From: Desulfobacteraceae bacterium | Lineage (GTDB): Bacteria > Desulfobacterota > DSM-4660 > Desulfatiglandales > B25-G16 | DNA: 12,597 nucleotides | Direction: 5' to 3' | Assembly (NCBI GenBank): GCA_030615565.1 | Contig: JAUWZC010000048.1 | Coordinates: 1-12,597 of the forward strand | Shown here: piece after piece, positions 1-6,792 of the stretch | Numbering within the stretch: the first letter of the stretch is position 1 | How the letters are laid out: every line of letters begins with the position of its first letter | Position numbers and translations under genes: made by a program | The notes under the pieces: model-generated | Databases searched by the model: none | Told to the model about the DNA's origin: nothing | Seen by the model: the letters and a program-made list of their open reading frames with translations, nothing else

Positions 1-52
1 AAGGCAGCGGTCAATTTTTTTGGATCAATAGATAGGATAACGTCAAAGTACA

Positions 53-259
53 GGGTATGGGTATCTTTTTTTTGTTATGCCCTATAACATGGCCCCTTAC
101 TGGGTCGTTTCAAAATGGTTTATTGCCTCTCGGCCCTGAGCTCGAGGCCGAAGGGCACCTAAGCCTTAGAATCATAAGCTCCGTCTGTATAAACCATTTT
201 GAAACGCCCACTAATCTAAACTATATTAGGGCATGATCAAAAAAAAGATACCCATACCC
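53..259. repeat. MITE-like long inverted repeat (207 bp) with nested palindrome
   Basis: Two 70-nt arms (53-122 and 190-259) face each other around a 67-nt loop. The outer 21 nt (53-73 against 239-259, ending in an 8-nt T or A run) and the inner 17 nt (106-122 against 190-206) pair perfectly. The middle 32 nt of each arm are diverged but share an ATGCCCTA block. The loop holds a second stem, 124-135 against 146-157, built on TCGGCC/GGCCGA. There is no ORF, and I see no target-site duplication at the ends. The structure is seen directly; calling it a non-autonomous mobile element is inference. Confidence 0.6.
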
Positions 260-498
260 AATCTAAGGCGGAAGAAATCAATAGGTTATTTTTCATTATG
301 ACGTGGCCCTGATGCAATCGGTTATTTTTTTTTAAGCAAACCTGAAGTTATTTCTCCTTTTCATCCTTGATGAATCCCTTCCATACACTTGTTACACCAG
401 TTTATCGCTTCTCCGTTGCATACAACATATTCATTCTTATACTAATCCTGTAATCAACAAACATGGGGGCTTAAAAGAAACTAAAGAGGGAGGGTAAA
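260..498. other. AT-rich intergenic leader of the envelope operon
   Basis: This stretch has no convincing ORF. It holds a near-identical 15-nt direct repeat (CAATAGGTTATTTTT at 279-293 and the same with one change at 315-329), T-runs, and a promoter-like sequence. A strong Shine-Dalgarno sequence, AGGGAGGG, lies at 487-494, four bases before the first gene. Confidence 0.5.
416..443 (+). promoter_or_regulatory. Candidate sigma-70 promoter for the TPR/ABC operon
   Basis: TTGCAT (416-421) and TATACT (438-443) are separated by 16 bp. The -10 box matches the consensus at 5 of 6 positions, while the -35 box is weak at 3 of 6. Transcription would begin near 450, giving a leader of about 50 nt. It is the best match seen between the inverted repeat and the first gene, but it is judged by eye only. 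Confidence 0.35.
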
Positions 499-1164
499 AT
501 GAGAAACCGATTTTACTCAGATCATAGAATAATGTTTCATCTTTTCTTGGCTGCACTACTTTTCTTGGCCACTCCAGTATGGGCCAAGGACTGGCATGAA
601 CTCCAAGATTTAACCGATGTGCAATTGTCAGAAAAGATCTCTGGGTTTAAAGAAAGGCTGGAACAAAATCCCTCAGATTTTGAAGCACTCAAGGCGCTTG
701 GTATAGCCTACCATATAAAGGCTAGGAAAGACGCCAAAAAGTATGCACCCAAGGCAGTGAAGTATTTAACCAGGGCCTATGAAATAAATAAAAAGGATTA
801 TGAAACCGTGTGCTATCTGGGTAGCGCAACCACCATGATGGCCAAGACCACATGGAATCCTATAAGGAAGATGTCCTATGTTAATAAAGGGACTGGCTTG
901 ATGGACAAGGCGGTAAGAAGGGATCCTAACAATGTCTCTATTCGAATGACAAGGGCTGGCAATTCAAAAAGCCTACCTTCTTTTCTGAACAGGGGTGAAA
1001 TAGCCTTTGAAGATTTTGAGTATTTGGCAGATCTTATCGAGAAGAATCCTGAATCTTATTCCTTGATAAAGAAGGAAATTTATACCAACCTTGCAGAGTT
1101 GTATAAAAAGGCAGGAGATCAGGTGAAGGTGGAAAAATTCAGGAAACTGGCTGATAGCCAGTAA
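499..1164 (+). CDS. Secreted TPR-repeat-like protein, first gene of envelope operon
   Basis: The 221-residue protein has a typical signal peptide: a basic start (MRNR), a hydrophobic stretch at about 13-26, and a signal peptidase I site after VWA (residue 29). The mature part is helical and lysine-rich, with TPR-like spacing at about 58-140 (FEALKALGIAY, KAVKYLTRAYEIN, GLMDKAVRRDPNN) and another helical pair at about 172-218 (LAELYKKAG). It is therefore probably a periplasmic scaffold. It lacks a lipobox cysteine. The ATG at 499 is preceded by a strong AGGGAGGG; the next ATG (532) has no ribosome site. It lies 15 bp before the ABC ATPase gene, so the two are probably cotranscribed. The specific role is unknown; a docking or assembly role for the transporter is inference. 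Confidence 0.8.
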   Translation: MRNRFYSDHRIMFHLFLAALLFLATPVWAKDWHELQDLTDVQLSEKISGFKERLEQNPSDFEALKALGIAYHIKARKDAKKYAPKAVKYLTRAYEINKKDYETVCYLGSATTMMAKTTWNPIRKMSYVNKGTGLMDKAVRRDPNNVSIRMTRAGNSKSLPSFLNRGEIAFEDFEYLADLIEKNPESYSLIKKEIYTNLAELYKKAGDQVKVEKFRKLADSQ

Positions 1165-1179
1165 AATAAAAAGGAGAAC

Positions 1180-1869
1180 ATGATGCTCTTAACTGAAATG
1201 ATAGACATTAAAAAGGATTATTTTTTGGGGGAAACGGTAGTGCATGCCTTAAGAGGTATTGATCTGACCATTGACAAAGGAGAGTTTGTGGCCATCTGGG
1301 GGCCTTCCGGATCCGGCAAGACTACCTTATTGAATCTTATTGGGGCTATTGATCAACCTACCTCCGGCCAATTTTATATCGAGGGCCAGGAGATTAAAAG
1401 ACTATCTGATAATAAGAGAACTGATCTCAGGAATAGATCCATCGGTTTTATTTTCCAGGGGTTTAACCTGATACCGGTTCTTTCTGCCCTTGAAAATGTC
1501 ATGCTGCCCCTTGAGATAAGGGGTGCATCATTCTCCAAGGCAAGAGAAAAGGCATTATGGCGTCTTGATGAAGTCGGCTTATCCGATTTTGTCAGCCACC
1601 GTCCTGATAAGATGTCCGGAGGCCAACAGCAGAGGGTTGCCATTGCGAGGGCCCTGGTTACATGTCCATCCCTTGTCATTGCTGATGAGCCAACGGCCAA
1701 TCTGGACACCGGCACATCAAAGAAGATCATCGGACTTATGAGGAATCTAAATGAAAAGGAAAAAACTACCTTTATCTTTTCTACCCATGACCAGAGGCTT
1801 CTGGATCAGGTAAAACGCCTAATTCGGCTTGAGGACGGAAAAATTTTAGACGGGGGGATAAAAAAATGA
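1180..1869 (+). CDS. LolD/MacB-type ABC transporter ATP-binding protein
   Basis: This is the nucleotide-binding subunit of an ABC transporter of the LolD/MacB/FtsE class, cytoplasmic and bound to the FtsX-like permease encoded next. All catalytic motifs are present in 229 residues: Walker A GPSGSGKTT (41-49), Q-loop FQGFNL (Q93), signature MSGGQQQR (145-152), Walker B LVIADEPT (165-172), D-loop NLD (174-176) and H-loop His203. Methionine replaces the usual leucine at the start of the signature, a common variant. The gene starts with tandem ATG codons. AAGGAG at 1171-1176 is 3 nt from the first and 6 nt from the second (1183), so the second may be the true start. The stop overlaps the permease start (ATGA), which indicates translational coupling. 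The family is secure; the substrate cannot be read from this subunit. Confidence 0.93.
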   Translation: MMLLTEMIDIKKDYFLGETVVHALRGIDLTIDKGEFVAIWGPSGSGKTTLLNLIGAIDQPTSGQFYIEGQEIKRLSDNKRTDLRNRSIGFIFQGFNLIPVLSALENVMLPLEIRGASFSKAREKALWRLDEVGLSDFVSHRPDKMSGGQQQRVAIARALVTCPSLVIADEPTANLDTGTSKKIIGLMRNLNEKEKTTFIFSTHDQRLLDQVKRLIRLEDGKILDGGIKK

Positions 1870-3104
1870 TCAAATGGATAAAGATAGCCCTGCGCAACAT
1901 CTTGAAAAACAGGCGAAGGTCTTTCGTGACCCTCCTGGCAATTGCTATGGGCTTTGCAGCAGTGAGCCTATTTCGGGGATATATACACAACACCTATGAA
2001 GGACTCAGACAGTCGGCTATCAGGGGGGAAGGATTAGGACATCTCACCATCTATAAAGAAGGTTGGTTCGAAAAGGGAAAGGTCGACCCCGACAGGTACA
2101 TGTTTTCTCAAAAAGAGTTCCAGAGGTTAATCGATCTGGTTGAGGAGAATGAGGATGTCATTCTGGCTACTCCCCAGATAAATATCTCGGGGCTTGTCTC
2201 CAATGGACGTACCTCCACCATATTTTTGGCAAATGGTGTGATACCCCGGGATGAGAAAACAATAAAGGGCGCCTGGGCCTCCTTCCGGCCGGTAAAAGGG
2301 GATGGGCTTAGCGATAAAAAGCCCTATGGGGTGGAGATAGCAGAGGATCTGGCCAGGCACCTGGATCTGGGTCCTGGGAGTTACGGGGTAGTCATGGCCA
2401 CAACCCTTGATGGCCAGATGAACGCCCTGGATATAGAGGTTGCGGGTGTGTATGACACCGGATCAGACGCTACCAATGACAAATATATAAGGGTTCCCTT
2501 TGTCTTTGCCCAATCTCTGTATGACACAGAAAAGGCCGACCGATTAGTGGTGCTGCTAAATCATTGGGAAAAGACTGAAACAGTCCGCAACCGGTTGCTC
2601 GGCAAGTTGTCTGTGGCAGGACTGAGGTGCGAAATAAAGACCTGGAATGAGCTTTCCCTTTTCTATTCCAAGGTGAAAGGGATGTTTGACATGATCTTCT
2701 TGTTTATATTTGTGATCGTCTTGATTATTGTGGTTATGAGTGTGGTGAATACCATGGGAATGGCAGTATTAGAGAGAACCAGAGAGATCGGTACCCTCAG
2801 GGCCCTGGGACTAAAACAGCGGGGTGTAAGTATTCTTTTTGCTATAGAGGGGGCGATGCTTGGACTCCTGGGAACCATTTTCGGCGTTATCTTGAATGTA
2901 GCCGTATGGGGGGTCATCCGGATCGTTGAACCGACCTATATCCCGCCAGGGGTCTCGACGCCTGTCCCATTAATCGTTAACCTGGTGCCACAGGCCATGC
3001 TCATCCTGATGGTCTTTCTGATTTTACTCTCATTGATAGCCGCAATACTTCCAGCTAGACGTGCTGCCAGACAGAATGTGGTGGATTCCTTAGGGCATGT
3101 CTAA
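1866..3104 (+). CDS. FtsX/LolE-type ABC transporter permease
   Basis: The 412-residue inner-membrane permease has the MacB/LolCE layout. A basic cytoplasmic start (LRNILKNRRRSF) leads into TM1 at about 20-38, then a large periplasmic domain of about 230 residues, then three C-terminal TM helices near 275-295, 325-350 and 377-396. Between TM2 and TM3 is the family signature ERTREIGTLRALG (303-315), the coupling helix that contacts the ATPase. The tail ends in ARRAARQNVVDSLGHV, also typical. It overlaps the ATPase gene by 4 bp. Only one permease gene is present, so the transporter is probably a homodimer, unlike the LolC/LolE heterodimer of enterobacteria. Members extract lipoproteins or pump hydrophobic compounds using conformational change rather than a membrane channel. 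The LolA-like gene downstream favours a lipoprotein or lipid cargo, but this is inferred. Confidence 0.9.
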   Translation: MIKWIKIALRNILKNRRRSFVTLLAIAMGFAAVSLFRGYIHNTYEGLRQSAIRGEGLGHLTIYKEGWFEKGKVDPDRYMFSQKEFQRLIDLVEENEDVILATPQINISGLVSNGRTSTIFLANGVIPRDEKTIKGAWASFRPVKGDGLSDKKPYGVEIAEDLARHLDLGPGSYGVVMATTLDGQMNALDIEVAGVYDTGSDATNDKYIRVPFVFAQSLYDTEKADRLVVLLNHWEKTETVRNRLLGKLSVAGLRCEIKTWNELSLFYSKVKGMFDMIFLFIFVIVLIIVVMSVVNTMGMAVLERTREIGTLRALGLKQRGVSILFAIEGAMLGLLGTIFGVILNVAVWGVIRIVEPTYIPPGVSTPVPLIVNLVPQAMLILMVFLILLSLIAAILPARRAARQNVVDSLGHV

Positions 3105-3295
3105 TGGATTGCGGATTTGGGCCTGCCCTGGCGCGACGTGGCTTGAATACGGTATTGCTTCTCATGATTCTGCATGCCCGGGTTTCCATCGCTGAATCTT
3201 GAAAGGCCAGGTCTGGGCCAGGGATTTTGGATTGATGATTCAAAAAATGCACTTCAATCTTCAATAACCAATCGTCAATCTATAGGAGGATACTT
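3105..3295. other. 191-bp gap with palindromic sequence inside the envelope operon
   Basis: A GC-rich stretch is bounded by CCCTGGC (3126-3132) and its exact reverse complement GCCAGGG (3217-3223). A second imperfect stem follows: GATTGATGATT (3230-3240) against AATCGTCAATC (3270-3280), one mismatch. The Shine-Dalgarno AGGAGG (3284-3289) of the next gene ends it. A 32-codon ORF starts inside the permease stop (TAATG at 3102-3106) and ends at 3202, but it has no recognisable product. The gap looks like a dispersed repeat inserted between operon genes and could act as an mRNA-processing or partial-termination site. Confidence 0.4.
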
Positions 3296-4066
3296 ATGAA
3301 TTTCAAGTTTCAAGTTTCAAGTTTCAAGCTCATGGCCTTGCTTGTTATGGTAGTGTCTGGAATTGCATTTCATACAAAACCGTTGATAGCTGACATTTCA
3401 CCAAAAGAGATCCTTTCCATGGCAGATGAGGCAAGAGGGAATGTGGAAGGTATAGAGTGGGAGATCAAGATTGAATCTATTGAAAATGGCCGCAAACAAT
3501 TTCGAACTCTCAAGATAAAGGCTCGCGACTTCAATAGCCTTGCGGAATTTCTCTTGCCACCCAAGGTGAAGGGCCGCAAGTTATTGATGATTGACCGGAA
3601 CATGTGGTTCATCAAGCCAGGTTTGAGGAAACCAGTCCCAATATCTCCCAGACAAAAACTAGTGGGTGGGGCTTCCAATGGTGATATCGCCTCCACCAAC
3701 TATGCCGGAGACTATGATGCAACTTCTGTATCTGAAGATACAATTAACGGAGAACCCTGCTACCTTCTTGACCTGATCGCCAACAATAAAAAGGCCACAT
3801 ATGACCGGATCATGTACTGGATTTCCAAGGAACGTCTTGTTGGCGTCAAATCAAAGTTTTTCACAGTATCCGGAAAGATGTTCAAATTAGCGACCTTTGA
3901 GTACGGAAACAGTATCCTGATACAGGGGAAACCTAAACCCTTTGTTTCTAAGATGGTCATTACAGACGCCGTAGTAAAAAGCAATGTTACCATTATGAAT
4001 TACAGCAAAGTCAAACTCAAGAAGATTCCGGATTCAACCTTCAATCTTAACCTGTTGGTTAGATGA
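3296..4066 (+). CDS. LolA-like outer-membrane lipoprotein-sorting family protein
   Basis: The 256-residue secreted protein has a signal peptide: basic start, hydrophobic core at about 12-25, cleavage probably after LIA (residue 32). The mature part has alternating strands in the pattern of the LolA-like fold family often labelled outer membrane lipoprotein-sorting protein (FLLPPKVKGRKLLMIDRNMW, then FIKPGLRKPVPIS, DYDATSV and a late RIMYWISKERL). Such proteins form an open beta-barrel cradle that binds acyl chains. It would be the periplasmic carrier between the ABC permease upstream and the barrel downstream. The ATG at 3296 has AGGAGG six bases before it. Four copies of the heptamer TTTCAAG lie within codons 2-11 and encode the signal-peptide start (FKFQVSS then FK). 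A second in-frame ATG at 3332 has no clear ribosome site. The family call is from sequence pattern only. Confidence 0.75.
   Translation: MNFKFQVSSFKLMALLVMVVSGIAFHTKPLIADISPKEILSMADEARGNVEGIEWEIKIESIENGRKQFRTLKIKARDFNSLAEFLLPPKVKGRKLLMIDRNMWFIKPGLRKPVPISPRQKLVGGASNGDIASTNYAGDYDATSVSEDTINGEPCYLLDLIANNKKATYDRIMYWISKERLVGVKSKFFTVSGKMFKLATFEYGNSILIQGKPKPFVSKMVITDAVVKSNVTIMNYSKVKLKKIPDSTFNLNLLVR
3301..3328 (+). repeat. Heptamer tandem repeat TTTCAAG x4 in a coding start
   Basis: Four perfect copies of TTTCAAG occupy 3301-3307, 3308-3314, 3315-3321 and 3322-3328, just after the ATG at 3296. Because 7 is not a multiple of 3, gain or loss of one copy would shift the reading frame of the LolA-like gene. 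A related array in the opposite orientation lies at 5545-5564. Confidence 0.85.
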
Positions 4067-4103
4067 TGTGAGATATGGGACTCAAGCTAAGGAAAGCTAC
4101 ACT

Positions 4104-5444
4104 ATGAGAATCAGAGTCCTTTTTATTGCATACCTGCTATTTTGGCCGACCTTTTCCATAGCTACAGAGTTGGGCAGCGTTACTGAGAGAGTGGAAGAAA
4201 CAAAATCTTCCGGACTACGGGACGAATTCTCAGAAGGTTTTGAATACAGTATGAGATTCTTGACTTTTGGCACCTGCCAGAAGGTGGCAGACTCTTCCCA
4301 GAACCCCAATAATGATTTTTTTCAGATCCCACGCTATTCTACAGAATTGGAAATCCGTCCAGATCTCCGTCTAACATTCAGGAGATTGGATCTAAGCGTC
4401 AAACCCAGGATTAATCTTGAATGGATGGCATGGGAGGATGGGGTTAGAGAAGGAGACACCGATTGGCATGATGACTGGTTTATCAATGAATGGTTGGCCA
4501 GGTTACGAATGACTGAAAACCTGTTTGTTTCATACGGCCGGGAAAACCTGCAGTGGGGCCCTTCCTACCTCTTTTCCCCTTCCAATCCTTTCTTCCGGGA
4601 TAATGGCCGGAGCAACCCTAAACGAGAAGTGCCGGGAATGGATTTTGCCCGTCTTGTCTGGTTGCCAGGAATGTCATGGACCATTTCTTTTATCGCCAAT
4701 TTAGATGAAGGGCGTCAGGAGTTTCGCTTTTATGAATTTGACAAGATCTACGCTTTAAAGCTTGATTATACAGGACAGGAAGCATATTCGAGCATGATTC
4801 TGTCACACCAGGAGAGTGACAGGAACAGGCTGGGTGCCTTTGGAGGCTGGACCGCCACAGATGCCCTTTTGATATATGGAGAAGGGACCATATCCAGGGG
4901 CACCAATGCACTCTATCCAAAAAAGGCTGATAACCCTTTTGGAGCGTCCATGGTTGCAGTGGATGATGAAGATTCATCCTTGATGGGAACCATTCTGGCT
5001 GGGGGCTCCTACACACTTGAAGCGGGGCCCACCCTGACAGTGGAATATGTGTATAACAGTCTTGGATATAGCGATGGAGAGGCAAATCTTTATTACCAGC
5101 TAAGACAGGCGGCTGCGGATGCCTATACTCTTTCAGCGCCAATAGGGGATTTATCCAGATTGACTCTCAGTCAGACAGCAGATCCCAAGTTGAGATTCCT
5201 GAGACGGAACTACGTTATGTTTCAATACTTGCATAATAATATCCAGGATGTACTCAACCTCACATTTCGGTGGACCCAGAACTTAGATGATAGCTCAGGC
5301 CAATTCATATATATTGTCGAGTACTTTGTGGGGGACCACGCCCAGCTTTTCTCTATAGGAAGTATAAATTCAGGGAGCGGGGATACAGAATTCGGAACTA
5401 TCTTAGACTATCAATTGATGATCGGAGTGGAGTATATTTTCTGA
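4104..5444 (+). CDS. Outer-membrane beta-barrel protein, partner of LolA-like/ABC module
   Basis: The preferred start is ATG 4104, giving 446 residues. AAGGAAAG at 4089-4096 sits seven bases before it, and it yields a clean signal peptide (MRIRVLFIAYLLFWPTFSIA, cleavage before TELG). An upstream in-frame GTG at 4068 would add a polar 12-residue tail and spoil the signal peptide. The mature protein is rich in alternating aromatic/polar strands (LEIRPDLRLTFRRLDLSVKP, LFVSYGRENLQWGP, LTVEYVYNSLGYS) and ends in a terminal phenylalanine (MIGVEYIF), the outer-membrane assembly signal. The conserved-looking segment at about 145-168 (LQWGPSYLFSPSNPFF) resembles porin-like families paired with LolA-like carriers, but I cannot name the family. 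The gene starts 37 bp after the LolA-like gene and is the last of the operon. It is probably the outer-membrane end of the route. Confidence 0.8.
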   Translation: MRIRVLFIAYLLFWPTFSIATELGSVTERVEETKSSGLRDEFSEGFEYSMRFLTFGTCQKVADSSQNPNNDFFQIPRYSTELEIRPDLRLTFRRLDLSVKPRINLEWMAWEDGVREGDTDWHDDWFINEWLARLRMTENLFVSYGRENLQWGPSYLFSPSNPFFRDNGRSNPKREVPGMDFARLVWLPGMSWTISFIANLDEGRQEFRFYEFDKIYALKLDYTGQEAYSSMILSHQESDRNRLGAFGGWTATDALLIYGEGTISRGTNALYPKKADNPFGASMVAVDDEDSSLMGTILAGGSYTLEAGPTLTVEYVYNSLGYSDGEANLYYQLRQAAADAYTLSAPIGDLSRLTLSQTADPKLRFLRRNYVMFQYLHNNIQDVLNLTFRWTQNLDDSSGQFIYIVEYFVGDHAQLFSIGSINSGSGDTEFGTILDYQLMIGVEYIF

Positions 5445-5544
5445 GCTGCACTCATGGATTTGAAAATTTAACCCGGTCCTGATATACTGTTGAAAAAACT
5501 TTATTATGACAGCTAAGCACTTTTAGAGCTGATTTTATATGAAA

Positions 5545-5564
5545 GAAACTCGAAACTTGAAACT
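5545..5564. repeat. Inverted counterpart of the TTTCAAG heptamer array
   Basis: GAAACT recurs at 5545, 5552 and 5559 with a period of exactly 7 (units cGAAACT, tGAAACT). The unit CTTGAAA is the reverse complement of TTTCAAG at 3301-3328. The two arrays face each other across the LolA-like and barrel genes. Confidence 0.6.
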
Positions 5565-5584
5565 GGATAATAAGGCATTCTATC

Positions 5585-5599
5585 TCCTTAATTTAAGGA
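5585..5599. promoter_or_regulatory. Perfect 15-bp palindrome, possible operator
   Basis: TCCTTAA (5585-5591) and TTAAGGA (5593-5599) flank a single T, about 140 bp upstream of the histidine kinase. A second, looser inverted repeat, TTCATGC (5622-5628) against GCATGAA (5646-5652), follows. Either could bind a regulator, but no known consensus is matched. Confidence 0.25.
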
Positions 5600-5671
5600 A
5601 TGACGTGTAACAAAAAGCTCTTTCATGCTTTGTTGTGGCCGTAGGGCATGAATGTTCATTAGAAAAAACAA

Positions 5672-5700
5672 TTTACCAGTAAATGCATGGGATATAGAAT
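5672..5700 (+). promoter_or_regulatory. Candidate sigma-70 promoter for the two-component genes
   Basis: TTTACC (5672-5677, 4 of 6) and TAGAAT (5695-5700, 5 of 6) are separated by exactly 17 bp. The start codon of the kinase lies 37 bp beyond the -10 box. This suggests that the regulator pair is transcribed separately from the envelope operon. Confidence 0.4.
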
Positions 5701-5736
5701 CAAGGCTATGATGCTTTAAATCAAAAGAGAACTTAC

Positions 5737-6792
5737 ATGGGAACTGTCACAGAAACAAAAATCCCTATAATAAATCGAAGGAAGACCCTAACATATCTTT
5801 TCTATACGGTGGTGTTCAACACCATTATTGCCATATTCCTGACAAGTGTGAAATTCGGGGATGGGCTTGTTAAAAACTTCATCTTTTCTCAGTGTATTGG
5901 CATCTCAATATGTTCATGTATTTTGATAGGCCTTTACCTTGTAAAACCTAAACGACATCTTATTGAACTGTTTGTCATCATCACAGCAATGATCGGTGGG
6001 TCACTGATTGGAGCCCTTTTAGGCTCAATAGCCACTGGAATACATCCTTCGATATTTCTTCAATATGGTTTTGCTATCAGGCCAGTAATACTTGGCCTCC
6101 TGTTCGGGTCCATAATCAGTTACTTTTTTATATCAAGGGAGAGAATCTCTGCCACAGAAGCCATAATTCAGGAAGAAAGGATAAAGAGGCTCACCAGTGA
6201 AAAAAAGGCCGTAGAAAGCAACTTGAGGCTACTCCAGGCCCAGATCGAGCCCCACTTCTTATTCAACACCCTATCAAATATTTTGAGCTTATCCGAAACC
6301 GATCTGGAAAAGGCTAAATCCATGCTAGTGGATTTAATCCATTATTTGCGAACATCACTTTCCAAAACAAGGAATGAGACAACCACCATTGACCAGGAGA
6401 TGGAGATGATACGAGCCTATCTTAACATCTTTAAGATTCGGATGGGAGATAGATTGCGTTACAATATCGACATCCCGGATACTATAAAAGACTTCCCTTT
6501 TCCGCCGATGTTGGTTCAGCCATTAGTGGAAAATGCCATCAATCACGGGCTGGAACCCAAAATCGAGGGAGGAGAGCTGTCCATACGGGGAAAAGAAAAA
6601 GGAGATATCCTTCAGTTGGAGATCACTGATACCGGTATGGGCTTCCATGGAGGTGAGGATATAGGTGTCGGACTTTCCAATGTCAGGGAACGTTTACAAT
6701 CCTTATATGGTGACAAGGGACATTTAATCCTGGAAGAAAATAGACCTTCCGGGCTAAAAGCTATTATTGAGATCCCCTATGACGCATATTAA
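5737..6792 (+). CDS. LytS/YehU-type membrane sensor histidine kinase
   Basis: The 351-residue kinase has four predicted TM helices (about 18-38, 48-68, 77-100 and 113-132) with very short loops. It has no recognised extracellular or 5TM-LYT sensor domain, so the signal is probably sensed in or near the membrane. A coiled-coil linker (about 136-168) leads to the HisKA_7TM/His_kinase-type domain: phospho-acceptor His173 in QIEPHFLFNTLSN, N-box QPLVENAINHG (261-271, Asn266), G1 DTGMGF (298-303) and G2 GVGLSNVRERL (310-320). These are diagnostic of the LytS/AlgZ/YehU family, which pairs with LytTR regulators. The ATG is preceded by AAGAGA at 5725-5730. It overlaps the regulator gene by 14 bp, which points to coupled translation. 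Confidence 0.92.
   Translation: MGTVTETKIPIINRRKTLTYLFYTVVFNTIIAIFLTSVKFGDGLVKNFIFSQCIGISICSCILIGLYLVKPKRHLIELFVIITAMIGGSLIGALLGSIATGIHPSIFLQYGFAIRPVILGLLFGSIISYFFISRERISATEAIIQEERIKRLTSEKKAVESNLRLLQAQIEPHFLFNTLSNILSLSETDLEKAKSMLVDLIHYLRTSLSKTRNETTTIDQEMEMIRAYLNIFKIRMGDRLRYNIDIPDTIKDFPFPPMLVQPLVENAINHGLEPKIEGGELSIRGKEKGDILQLEITDTGMGFHGGEDIGVGLSNVRERLQSLYGDKGHLILEENRPSGLKAIIEIPYDAY

Noticed and set aside
53..259. Insertion sequence with transposase
   Set aside because: Only about 207 bp, no ORF between the arms and no target-site duplication seen; at most a non-autonomous element.
1374..1730. 118-codon minus-strand ORF inside the ABC ATPase gene
   Set aside because: Antisense shadow of the conserved ATPase motifs; no independent coding signs.
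4068..4103. GTG start that would extend the barrel protein by 12 residues
   Set aside because: It adds a polar stretch before a good signal peptide and lacks a ribosome site, while ATG 4104 has AAGGAAAG at the right distance.
4690..5142. 150-codon minus-strand ORF
   Set aside because: It lies entirely inside the barrel gene in the antisense frame, has an unnatural Pro/His/Cys-rich composition and no ribosome site.
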